In this document: positions 56,798 to 64,000 of the stretch, piece after piece
Layout of the letters: each line of letters starts with the position of its first letter
How positions within the stretch are numbered: position 1 is the stretch's first letter
Assembly (NCBI RefSeq): GCF_003730135.1
Contig: NZ_RJVO01000004.1
Span: 310,001 to 374,000 of the forward strand
DNA: 64,000 nt
Source: Stagnimonas aquatica
GTDB taxonomy: Bacteria; Pseudomonadota; Gammaproteobacteria; Nevskiales; Nevskiaceae
Reading direction: 5' to 3'
The notes under the pieces: generated by a model
The model's database searches: none
What the model saw: only the letters and a program-made list of their open reading frames with translations
Told to the model about the DNA's origin: nothing
Program-made: the position numbers and the translations under genes

Positions 56798-59185
56798 TCA
56801 GGCCTTCTGTCCGGCCAGGAACAGCCAGGTCTCGACCACGGTGTCCGGGTTCAGCGACATCGACTCGATGCCCTGGTCGAGCAGCCACTTGGCGAGGTCG
56901 GGGTGGTCGCTGGGGCCCTGGCCGCAGATGCCGATGTACTTGCCCTGCTTGCGGCAGGCGGCGATGGCCATCGCCAGCATCTTCTTCACCGCCGCGTTGC
57001 GCTCGTCGAAGAGATCGGCGACCAGGCCGGAGTCGCGGTCGAGGCCCAGGGTGAGCTGGGTCATGTCGTTGCTGCCGATCGAGAAGCCGTCGAAGTATTC
57101 GAGGAACTCCTCGGCCAGCACGGCGTTGCTCGGCAGCTCGCACATCATGATCAGCTGCAGGCCGTTCTCGCCGCGCTTGAGGCCGTTCTCGGCGAGGATC
57201 TCGCCGACCTTGCGCGCCTCGTCCACCGTGCGCACGAAGGGGATCATGATCTTGAGGTTGCTCAGCCCCATCTCGTCGCGCACGTACTTGAGCGCCTTGC
57301 ATTCGAGGTCGAAGCAGGGGCGGAAGTCCGGCGCGATGTAGCGGCTGGCGCCACGGAAGCCGATCATCGGATTCTCTTCGTGCGGCTCGTACTTCCGGCC
57401 GCCGACCAGGTTGGCGTATTCGTTGGACTTGAAGTCGGAGCAGCGCACGATCACCGGCTGCGGCGCGAAGGCGGCGGCGATGGTGGCGATGCCCTCGGCC
57501 AGACGCTTGATGTAGTAGTCGGTCGGCGAGGCATAGGCGGCGATCATGGCGTTGATCGTGCGCTTGAGGTCCGGCGCCTGCTGATCCAGCTCCAGCAGCG
57601 CCTTGGGGTGGATGCCGATCTGGCGGTTGATGATGAATTCCAGGCGGGCCAGGCCGACGCCACGGTGCGGCAGGGCGGCGAAGTCGAAGGCCTGCTCCGG
57701 CGTGCCGACGTTCATCATGATCTTGACCGGAATCTCCGGCATCTGGTCCAGCGCCACCTCGTCGACCACGAAGTCGATATGACCCTGGTAGATGTAGCCG
57801 GTGTCGCCCTCGGCGCAGCTCACCGTCACCTCGTCGCCGTCCTTGAGCTTGGCCGTGGCGTCGCCGCAGCCGACCACGGCGGGGATGCCCAGCTCGCGGG
57901 CGATGATCGCCGCGTGGCAGGTGCGGCCGCCACGGTTGGTGACGATGGCGCTGGCGCGCTTCATCACCGGCTCCCAGTCGGGGTCGGTCATGTCGGTGAC
58001 CAGCACGTCGCCCGGCTGTACGCGCGCCATTTCCTCGAGGTTCTTGAGATTACGCACCTTGCCGGCACCGATCTTCTGGCCGATCGCGCGGCCCTCGGTG
58101 AGCACCGTGCTCTTGCCCTTGAGCTTGTAGCGCCGCAGGGTGTTGGCGGAGGCGCGCGACTGCACGGTCTCGGGCCGCGCCTGCAGGATGTAGAGCTGGC
58201 CGTCGATGCCGTCCTTGCCCCACTCGATGTCCATCGGCCGGCCGTAGTGGTCCTCGATGATCAGGGCCTGCTTGGCCAACGCCTCGATGTCGGCGTCGGT
58301 CAGGCAGAAGCGCTGACGGTCGGCGGTCTCCACCGGCACGAACTCCACCGTGCGGCCGAGCTTGCGGTCGGCGGTGTAGATCATCTTCTTGGCCTTTTCA
58401 CCCAGGCCGCGCTTGAGGATGGCCGGCCGGCCGGCGCGGATGTTGGGTTTGTAGGCGTAGAACTCGTCGGGGTTGACCGCGCCTTGCACCACCGCCTCGC
58501 CCAGGCCGTAGCTGGCGGTGATGAACACCGCGTCGCGGAAGCCGGACTCGGTATCCATGGTGAACATCACGCCGGAGGCACCCTGGTCGGAGCGCACCAT
58601 GCGCTGCACGCCGGCCGACAGTGCCACCGACTTGTGGTCGAAATGGTGGTGGACGCGGTAGGAGATGGCGCGGTCGTTGAACAGCGAAGCGAACACCTCC
58701 TTGATCGCGTGCAGGACGTTGTCGATGCCCTGGACGTTGAGGAAGGTTTCCTGCTGGCCGGCGAAGCTGGCGTCGGGCAAGTCCTCGGCGGTGGCACTGG
58801 AGCGCACCGCCACCGAGACCTCGGCACCGCCGGACTCGGCAACCAGCTTGGCGTAGCCCTCGCGGATCTCGGTTTCGAGCTGGGCGGGGAAGGGCGCCTT
58901 CACCACCGCCTCGCGGATTTCCTTGCCGGTCTTCGCCAGGGCCTGCACGTCCTCGATGTCGAGGGCGTCGAGCAGGGCATTGATGCGGTCGTCCAGGCCC
59001 TCGTAGCTGAGGAATTCGCGGTAAGCGGCGGCGGTGGTCGCATAGCCGTTCGGCACCTTCACACCGGAGGCGGCGAGGTTGCCGATCATCTCGCCCAGGG
59101 AGGCGTTCTTGCCGCCGACGATTTCAACGTCGTGCATGCCAAGCTGCGAGTACCAGAGGACGTGAGGGGTAGCGGAAGCGGTCAC
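56798..59185 (-). CDS. ppsA: Phosphoenolpyruvate synthase
   Basis: A 795-residue three-domain enzyme making PEP from pyruvate and ATP. The N-terminal ATP-grasp part ([37 protein letters not shown]) is followed by the phosphohistidine swivel [15 protein letters not shown] (catalytic His ~420) and the PEP-binding barrel ([17 protein letters not shown]-like, [17 protein letters not shown]). The C-terminal GQGPSDHPD motif is present. It starts with GTG 59185; upstream in-frame choices run into the ppsR intergenic region. Divergent from its regulator gene ppsR, 98 bases away. Confidence 0.95.
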   Translation of the reverse strand: MTASATPHVLWYSQLGMHDVEIVGGKNASLGEMIGNLAASGVKVPNGYATTAAAYREFLSYEGLDDRINALLDALDIEDVQALAKTGKEIREAVVKAPFPAQLETEIREGYAKLVAESGGAEVSVAVRSSATAEDLPDASFAGQQETFLNVQGIDNVLHAIKEVFASLFNDRAISYRVHHHFDHKSVALSAGVQRMVRSDQGASGVMFTMDTESGFRDAVFITASYGLGEAVVQGAVNPDEFYAYKPNIRAGRPAILKRGLGEKAKKMIYTADRKLGRTVEFVPVETADRQRFCLTDADIEALAKQALIIEDHYGRPMDIEWGKDGIDGQLYILQARPETVQSRASANTLRRYKLKGKSTVLTEGRAIGQKIGAGKVRNLKNLEEMARVQPGDVLVTDMTDPDWEPVMKRASAIVTNRGGRTCHAAIIARELGIPAVVGCGDATAKLKDGDEVTVSCAEGDTGYIYQGHIDFVVDEVALDQMPEIPVKIMMNVGTPEQAFDFAALPHRGVGLARLEFIINRQIGIHPKALLELDQQAPDLKRTINAMIAAYASPTDYYIKRLAEGIATIAAAFAPQPVIVRCSDFKSNEYANLVGGRKYEPHEENPMIGFRGASRYIAPDFRPCFDLECKALKYVRDEMGLSNLKIMIPFVRTVDEARKVGEILAENGLKRGENGLQLIMMCELPSNAVLAEEFLEYFDGFSIGSNDMTQLTLGLDRDSGLVADLFDERNAAVKKMLAMAIAACRKQGKYIGICGQGPSDHPDLAKWLLDQGIESMSLNPDTVVETWLFLAGQKA

Positions 59186-59283
59186 TGGATTAAATCCCTG
59201 AGATAGTGGGTGCGGCCTGGGGCCGCGAGCGGCGGCGCCTAGAATACGTGAACTGCCCGCCCGACCCGTACCCCAGCCAGACT

Positions 59284-60093
59284 ATGCAAAGGCATGTGTT
59301 TTTCCTATCTGACGGCACCGGCATCACCGCCGAGACCCTGGGCAACTCGCTGCTGACCCAGTTCGAGGGTCTGGAATTCCGCAAGGTGACCCTGCCGTTC
59401 ATCGCCACCCCGGAGAAGGCGCGGGCGACGGTGGACTACATCAACCATGTCGGCGACAGCGACGGTGCCCGGCCGCTGGTGTTCTCCACCACCACCAACG
59501 ACGCCGCGCGGGCGGTGCTGCGCGAGTGCAAGGGTCTGTTCATCGACCTGTTCGACACCTATATCCACACCCTGGAGCAGGAACTGGGGGTGCCTTCCAC
59601 CCAGGCGCAGGGACGGGCGCACGGTCTGGCCGACGGCAGCCGCTACAACGCCCGCATCGACGCCATGAACTATGCGATGGAACACGACGACGGCCAGTCG
59701 ACGCGCGACCTCAGCAAGGCCGAGCTGATCCTCATCGCCCCCAGCCGTTGCGGCAAGACCCCGACCACGCTCTACCTGGCGCTGCAGCACGGCATCTTCG
59801 CCACCAATTTTCCGCTGCTGGAGGAAGACCTGGAGAAGCCGCGCCTGCCGACCGCGCTACAGGGTCTGGAGGACCGGCTGTTCGGCCTCACCTCCGACCC
59901 CGAGCGTTTGGCGCAGGTGCGCAACGAGCGCCGTCCCGGCAGCCGCTACGCCTCGCTGGCGCAATGCGCCTTCGAGCTGCGCCAGGCCGAGCAGTTGTAC
60001 CGCCGCTACAACGTGCCCTACGTCAATTCCGCGAACATGAGCATCGAGGAGATCGCGGCGACGGTGATGCAGGAAAAGGCGCTGCGCCACTGA
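59284..60093 (+). CDS. ppsR: PEP synthase regulatory protein (DUF299 kinase/phosphorylase)
   Basis: A 269-residue bifunctional enzyme that phosphorylates PEP synthase on Thr with ADP and removes the phosphate with Pi. FFLSDGTGITAETLGNSLL opens the domain, and APSRCGKTPTTLYLA (P-loop-like) and FPLLEEDLE lie in the centre. ATG 59284 matches the family N-terminus. The divergent layout with ppsA is the standard arrangement in proteobacteria. Confidence 0.94.
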   Translation: MQRHVFFLSDGTGITAETLGNSLLTQFEGLEFRKVTLPFIATPEKARATVDYINHVGDSDGARPLVFSTTTNDAARAVLRECKGLFIDLFDTYIHTLEQELGVPSTQAQGRAHGLADGSRYNARIDAMNYAMEHDDGQSTRDLSKAELILIAPSRCGKTPTTLYLALQHGIFATNFPLLEEDLEKPRLPTALQGLEDRLFGLTSDPERLAQVRNERRPGSRYASLAQCAFELRQAEQLYRRYNVPYVNSANMSIEEIAATVMQEKALRH

Positions 60094-60190
60094 ACCAGGC
60101 CAGCGCCGAGCGGCTAAGCTGTCGCCGTTCTGACGCGAAGCTGTCACCAGACTGTCCTAAGGTGGCGGCCGCCTTTCCTGGAGGATGTTC

Positions 60191-61912
60191 ATGGGTGCCC
60201 CTCGTCGCCGCCGTACGCGGCTGCCTGCGCGTGTGTTGTCGCGTCCGCTCGGCCTCAGCCGCCGCGCCTTTCTCAGCCGTCTCGGCGCCGCCACGGCGAC
60301 ATTGCTGGCGGTTCCGCTGCTGCCCGGTTGTGGCGACAGCACCACGCCGGAGGGGGCTGGCGGCGGTACGCCGGTTGGCGAGAATCCCTTCAAGCACGGC
60401 GTCGCCAGCGGCGATCCGCTCAGCGACCGGGTGATCCTCTGGACGCGCGTCACGCCAGTGGCCAGCGAGGACATCCCGGTGGTGGTGCAGGTCTACCGCG
60501 ACGCCGCGCTCAGCCAGCTGGTCGGCAGCCAGAGCCAGACCGCCACTGCCGCGCGCGACTGGACGATCAAGATCGACTTCAGTGGCCTGATGCCGGCCAG
60601 CAGCTACTACTACCGCTTCCACGCGCTGGGCCACGCTTCGGTAATCGGCCGCACCCGTACCGCGCCGAGCAGCGCCGAACGCCTGCGTTTCGCGGTGGTG
60701 TCCTGCTCCAGCTACGCGCACGGCTATTTCAACGCCTATGGCCAGATCGCCAAGCGCGCCGACCTCGACTTCGTGCTGCACCTGGGTGACTACGTCTACG
60801 AGTACGGCGATGGCGAATACGGCGACGTGCGTCCCTACGAACCCAGTCACGAGATGGTCAGCCTCGCCGACTACCGGACCCGGCACAGTTACTACAAGCG
60901 CACCGACGCCGATCTGCAGGAGCTGCACCGGCAGCACCCGATGATCTCGATCTGGGATGACCACGAGTCGGCCGACAATTCCTGGCGAGACGGCGCCAAT
61001 AACCACACCGAAGGCGCGGAGGGCGCCTGGACCAGCCGCAAGAGCTGGTCCCAGCAGGTCTATGACGAGTGGATGCCGATCCGCCTGCCCGAGGCCGGCA
61101 ACCCCGGCAAGATCTGGCGCAAATTCAGCTACGGCGGACTGATGGATCTGGTGCTGCTCGACACCCGTCTCTACGACCGCGACGAGCAGTTGGGCACGCC
61201 GCCGCTGCCGCCGGACAATGTCGCCGATCCCGCCCGCAAGCTGATCGGTCCCGAGCAGATGGACTGGCTGAAGAACCAGTTGTCGCAGTCCAGCGCGGTC
61301 TGGAAGGTGCTGGGTCAGCAGGTGATGTTCGGCCAGTTGAAGATCGTCGGCCTGCCGGATCTGTCGGTGATCCCCGGGCTGTCGCTGCTGCCCATCGTCG
61401 GCAGCGGCGGCCAGTACCTGAACAGCGACCAGTGGGACGGCTACCAGGCCGAGCGCAGCGCGATCTTCAGCCATCTGAAGGATCAGGGCATCGCCAACAC
61501 GGTGGTGCTCACCGGCGACATCCACACCAGCTGGGCGATGGATCTCACCCCGGATCCGAACAACCCGCTGGCCTACAACCCGCTCAATGGCAGCGGTTCG
61601 CTGGGCGTGGAATACGTCTGCACCTCGGTGACTTCGCCGGGCCTGGAACAGCTGGCGCCGGTGCAGGATCTGATCCGGGTGCTGAACCCGCACATGAAGT
61701 ACGTCGATCTCTCCAAGAAGGGCTACATGCTGTTTGATGTCACGCCCGAGCGCCTGCAAGGGGAGTGGTGGTACGTCAGCGGCATCACCGAGCGTGGCGG
61801 CAGCGAGAGCTTCGCCACGGCCTTCCCGGTCGCCGCCGGGGACAACCGGCTCGGCGCTGCCGTCGCATCGCCGAGTCCAGCCCCGGAGGCCAGTCCGGCG
61901 CTGGCGCCCTGA
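60191..61912 (+). CDS. phoD: PhoD-like alkaline phosphatase/phosphodiesterase, Tat-exported
   Basis: A 573-residue metalloenzyme. The N-terminus carries a Tat motif (LSRRAFLSRLG), a hydrophobic core and PGCG at the cleavage/lipid site. The PhoD domain has an N-terminal Ig-like part (FKHGVASGDPLSDRVILWTRV) and catalytic segments HLGDYVYEYGDGEY, WDDHESADNSW and LTGDIHTSWA, which bind Fe/Ca. It hydrolyses phosphodiesters or phosphomonoesters in the periplasm. GGAGG six bases before ATG 60191 sets the start. No Pho box was recognised. Confidence 0.9.
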   Translation: MGAPRRRRTRLPARVLSRPLGLSRRAFLSRLGAATATLLAVPLLPGCGDSTTPEGAGGGTPVGENPFKHGVASGDPLSDRVILWTRVTPVASEDIPVVVQVYRDAALSQLVGSQSQTATAARDWTIKIDFSGLMPASSYYYRFHALGHASVIGRTRTAPSSAERLRFAVVSCSSYAHGYFNAYGQIAKRADLDFVLHLGDYVYEYGDGEYGDVRPYEPSHEMVSLADYRTRHSYYKRTDADLQELHRQHPMISIWDDHESADNSWRDGANNHTEGAEGAWTSRKSWSQQVYDEWMPIRLPEAGNPGKIWRKFSYGGLMDLVLLDTRLYDRDEQLGTPPLPPDNVADPARKLIGPEQMDWLKNQLSQSSAVWKVLGQQVMFGQLKIVGLPDLSVIPGLSLLPIVGSGGQYLNSDQWDGYQAERSAIFSHLKDQGIANTVVLTGDIHTSWAMDLTPDPNNPLAYNPLNGSGSLGVEYVCTSVTSPGLEQLAPVQDLIRVLNPHMKYVDLSKKGYMLFDVTPERLQGEWWYVSGITERGGSESFATAFPVAAGDNRLGAAVASPSPAPEASPALAP

Positions 61913-61990
61913 CCGGGCGGTTTTTTCGACGCCCGTGGGGACGGTTCGCGTGCTAACGTGGCGCGGTCTGTGTTTTCCGCTGACGTTGCA

Positions 61991-62605
61991 ATGTCCGTCC
62001 CCCCCTCGCTACAGCGATTCCTCCCCTCAGCCGAGCAGCTGGCGCAGACGCTGCGCGAGTCCGCCAGCTTCCGGGACTTCCTGGCTCTGGCGCTGAAGAG
62101 CAGCGGCGCTGATCCGCGCGGCCTCGACATGGCCGGGGCGCGCTACCGCGTTGCCGATGCCCTCAACGGCGTGCGCGACGAGCTGGCCCTGGACGACCGC
62201 ATCCTGATCGGCGCCAGCGAGGTCAGTCTGCGTGAGCTGCTGACGGTGCATGCCGAGGTGGAACGCGAGCGGCTGATCCACGCCATCTGGCGTCTGGACG
62301 ACTTCGCCGAGCTGAAGGAGTTTTTGCTCGCGCTGCGCGCCATCGTCCGTTACGCGCTGGACCTCGATGGCCAATTGCACGGCCATGTGCTGCTGGCCGA
62401 AACCCTGATCCCGATGATCGAGTCGGTCGAGCGTCGGCAGTACGTGCTCGACAACGGCGACAAGGCCAGCGACGCCATCACCCGCAATCTCGGCCTGCGC
62501 GCCAAGGTGTTTGCGCTCGACCGCTCCGGTCAGGAGCGCCTGAGCCTGAACGCCACCGGCGTGTTCGACCGCCTGTCGCGCACCTTCGGCCGCTTCGGGC
62601 GCTGA
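61991..62605 (+). CDS. Hypothetical protein
   Basis: A 204-residue soluble, helix-rich protein with no signal sequence (LRELLTVHAEVERERLIHAIW, ELKEFLLALRAIVRYAL; given as positions ~81-101 and ~109-125). It ends DRLSRTFGRFGR. No family recognised. It stands alone between phoD and the gloA remnant. Confidence 0.7.
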   Translation: MSVPPSLQRFLPSAEQLAQTLRESASFRDFLALALKSSGADPRGLDMAGARYRVADALNGVRDELALDDRILIGASEVSLRELLTVHAEVERERLIHAIWRLDDFAELKEFLLALRAIVRYALDLDGQLHGHVLLAETLIPMIESVERRQYVLDNGDKASDAITRNLGLRAKVFALDRSGQERLSLNATGVFDRLSRTFGRFGR

Positions 62606-62631
62606 GCCCGCTCCGTCGTCGCGACGCGGAC

Positions 62632-62946
62632 TCAGCCGGTCCGCTTCTGGATGAACTCGATCTTGTAGCCGTCCGGGTCCTCGACGAAGGCGATCACGGT
62701 GCTGCCGTGCTTCATCGGCCCGGCCTCGCGGCTGACCTTGCCCCCGAGTGCGCGTACCCGCTCGCAGGCGGCGTAGGCATCGTCCACTTCGATGGCGATG
62801 TGGCCGAAGGCGGTGCCGAGCTGGTATCCGGTCACGCCGTAGTTGTAGGTCAGTTCGATCACCGCTCCCTCGGACTCCGGCTGATGGCCGACGAAGGCGA
62901 GGGTGAACTGGCCTTCCGGGTAGTCGTGCTGCCGCAGCAGTTGCAT
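62632..62946 (-). pseudogene. gloA: Lactoylglutathione lyase, 5' end removed by transposon
   Basis: The remaining 105 codons match glyoxalase I from the point equivalent to E. coli residue 26 onward (MQLLRQHDYPEGQFTLAFVG, then AVIELTYNYGV, FGHIAIEVDD with a metal His, and EDPDGYKIEFI with a metal Glu). The first ~25 residues, including the N-terminal metal-ligand His, are absent. The break coincides with the start of a GGGGTC terminal repeat. The open frame continues to 63003 into the element, but those codons are transposon-derived. The enzyme detoxifies methylglyoxal; this copy should be inactive. Confidence 0.85.
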
Positions 62947-62947
62947 G

Positions 62948-62985
62948 GGGGTCATCTGGTTGAAGAACGAAAAACCGGCGCTCTG
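62948..62985 (+). repeat. Candidate 38-base Tn3-family terminal inverted repeat
   Basis: GGGGTCATCTGGTTGAAGAA continuing into CGAAAAACC aligns with the classical Tn3 end (GGGGTC...GGAACGAAAA). The other copy is not in the window. Confidence 0.7.
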
Positions 62986-62996
62986 GAAATCTATAT

Positions 62997-63051
62997 AAAT
63001 CAATGACTTACGATAAGTTTTTCGATCATTGTCAACAAAATCAATGAGTTA
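62997..63051. repeat. Direct repeats upstream of the transposase gene
   Basis: AAATCAATGA occurs at 62997-63006 and 63038-63047, each followed by a similar C/GTTA segment, with GATCATTG in inverse orientation between. These may be resolution/regulatory sites of the transposon; no resolvase gene is visible here. Confidence 0.4.
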
Positions 63052-63180
63052 TGGTTTCAGTCGCGATTTTTGATTGTACCCAAGAGGCGTTTGTGTTCAT
63101 CCAAAGCAGCTGAATAAAGCCGGTTTTTATTCCGAAAATAACGCTGCTACATTCGGCGTCCTCCAGCCGAGGGGAAGCAA

Positions 63181-64000
63181 ATGTCGCAATGGAAAGAGCG
63201 ATTTTTAGGGATTGAAGAACTCCCCGAAGAACTGACCCAGTCAGAGCTGGAAGATTTTTTTGCGCTGTCGCCCAAAGACATCCAGGCGATCGCGGGTTCT
63301 TTCAACAAGCAGTTCAGAATCCCCGTCGCCATACAACTCTGCTTCATTCGGCTATCTGGCGGGCGGCTCAACTCGTTCAACACGCTACCTCGCCCCCTAC
63401 TGAAGTTTGTCGGGGACCAACTCGGCCTGGTTGCGCCCTCCATCGCATCATTGCGTGCGCTGTACAAACGTGAAAACACCCGCCTAAAGCATCAGGCCTG
63501 GGCAATGACTCACCTTGGCATTGCCGGACATACCAAACGGCAAGAAGCGATGCTGCTGGCTGCAATGCGAGAGGCCAGCCAAGGTACCAGTGATACCAAT
63601 CGGCTCATGGATATTGCTTGCCGATGGCTTGTTGATCGGAAGCTCCTGATCCCCAGCCTGTCCACGGTTCGCGGTATCTGTGTTCGGGCTTCTATCGATA
63701 CCGAGGAAAACGTCTACGTCGCAATCTGCAAAGCCACCACAGCCGAGCAACGCCAGGCATGGATGGAGGCCCTGATGGCCATCCGCAAGGATGGGCGGAC
63801 CACGCTGGAGTGGTTGCAAAGCGCACCTAAGAAGCGCTCGCCGAAAAATATGGCGGCTATCTTCGAGAAGATTGATTTCTTGACCGGCCTTGGAATCGCT
63901 GCGATCGAGCTACCAGGCGTTTCCTCGCAGCGGCTTCAGGACTACGCCAGATTGATGCAACAGCGCAGCCCGAGGAGCTTCAAGCGGTTGAAGCCGGTAT
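63181..64000 (+). CDS. tnpA: Tn3-family transposase, N-terminal 273 residues (cut by window edge)
   Basis: The first 273 codons of a DUF4158-containing Tn3-type transposase: FLGIEELPEELTQSELEDFF opens DUF4158, FALSPKDIQAI and LKFVGDQLGL follow, then the RGICVRASIDTEENVY segment typical of these proteins. The DDE catalytic half lies outside. GAGGGGAA precedes the ATG. It faces rightward, away from the gloA junction. Confidence 0.9.
   Translation, partial: MSQWKERFLGIEELPEELTQSELEDFFALSPKDIQAIAGSFNKQFRIPVAIQLCFIRLSGGRLNSFNTLPRPLLKFVGDQLGLVAPSIASLRALYKRENTRLKHQAWAMTHLGIAGHTKRQEAMLLAAMREASQGTSDTNRLMDIACRWLVDRKLLIPSLSTVRGICVRASIDTEENVYVAICKATTAEQRQAWMEALMAIRKDGRTTLEWLQSAPKKRSPKNMAAIFEKIDFLTGLGIAAIELPGVSSQRLQDYARLMQQRSPRSFKRLKPV

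Larger units (their letters stand above)
62948..64000 (+). mobile_element. Tn3-family transposon, left end (continues past window)
   Basis: It begins GGGGTC at 62948 with a Tn3-like end sequence containing GAACGAAAA, as in Tn3 terminal repeats, and carries a DUF4158/Tn3-type transposase from 63181. It sits inside gloA. The region is AT-richer than the host. The right end and target duplication lie outside the window; TTGCA/TGCAT next to 62948 are candidates for the 5-base duplication. Confidence 0.85.

Noticed and set aside
56903-59206. A 767-codon plus-strand frame opposite ppsA
   Set aside because: Pure shadow of ppsA; no motif, biased composition. The same applies to the long frames opposite maeB, icmF and the DUF885 gene.
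62632-63003. Intact short glyoxalase gene starting at 63003
   Set aside because: The first 19 codons are transposon-end sequence; the family N-terminus and its metal ligand are missing.

Overview
The window is a 64 kb stretch of a high-GC chromosome from a gammaproteobacterium, probably near Xanthomonadales/Chromatiales. The evidence is the gene content (Fe-SOD next to a CGFS glutaredoxin, DarP, SelO, MaeB, PpsA/PpsR), the GlyGly-CTERM sorting signals on secreted proteins, and scattered REP-type palindromes. The assignment below class level is inference. Most of the window is core or soft-core chromosome with dense, mostly single-gene or short-operon organisation. Two regions are clearly acquired: an integron gene-cassette array (about 12.5-15.7 kb) and the left end of a Tn3-family transposon (62.95 kb to the window end).

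Layout. 0-12.4 kb: 5' end of argF, sodB, grxD, two large tandem paralogous secreted beta-propeller-like proteins with GlyGly-CTERM tails, a DJ-1 family protein, an NADP isocitrate dehydrogenase fused to a C-terminal CBS pair, a MoaB/CinA-like protein, and a truncated hemoglobin behind an FNR/DNR-type box. 12.5-16.2 kb: eight attC sites and seven complete cassettes, all read on the minus strand, plus a truncated eighth cassette, with no integrase gene in the window (a CALIN-type cluster). 16.2-32 kb: lipid- and surface-related enzymes and lipoproteins (DUF1295, GDSL esterase, old yellow enzyme, thioesterase, DUF885 peptidase, SDR, metallo-beta-lactamase fold protein, a secreted lysyl-endopeptidase-like serine protease with GlyGly-CTERM, AraC regulator, M28-like lipoprotein, lipase lipoprotein). 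32-41.6 kb: FAD oxidoreductase/thioesterase/YhhN operon, a ParE-type toxin-antitoxin pair, a fatty-acid hydroxylase divergent from an AraC regulator, a saccharopine-dehydrogenase-like reductase preceded by a heptanucleotide repeat, DUF808, DarP. 41.9-49.4 kb: fused isobutyryl-CoA mutase IcmF carrying an in-frame REP insertion, a membrane diguanylate cyclase, SelO, an EamA transporter.

49.6-53.0 kb is a three-gene signalling operon: a lone receiver, a receiver-GGDEF-EAL protein with both output domains degenerate, and a histidine kinase with an ethylene-receptor-like membrane domain in which the His of the Cys/His copper pair is Tyr. 53.0-62.6 kb holds RNase T2 with a PepSY-type membrane partner and a C3/C4 node (MaeB, PpsA and its regulator PpsR), then a Tat-exported PhoD-type phosphatase. 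At 62.6 kb gloA loses its first ~25 codons exactly where a Tn3-like terminal repeat begins; the DUF4158-type transposase runs off the right edge.

The most interesting structures are the cassette array (the boundaries are proven by matching R''/R' half-sites in all seven cassettes), the Icd-CBS fusion, the REP translated inside IcmF, the ETR1-like kinase operon, and the gloA interruption. All calls come from reading the sequence; no searches were run.
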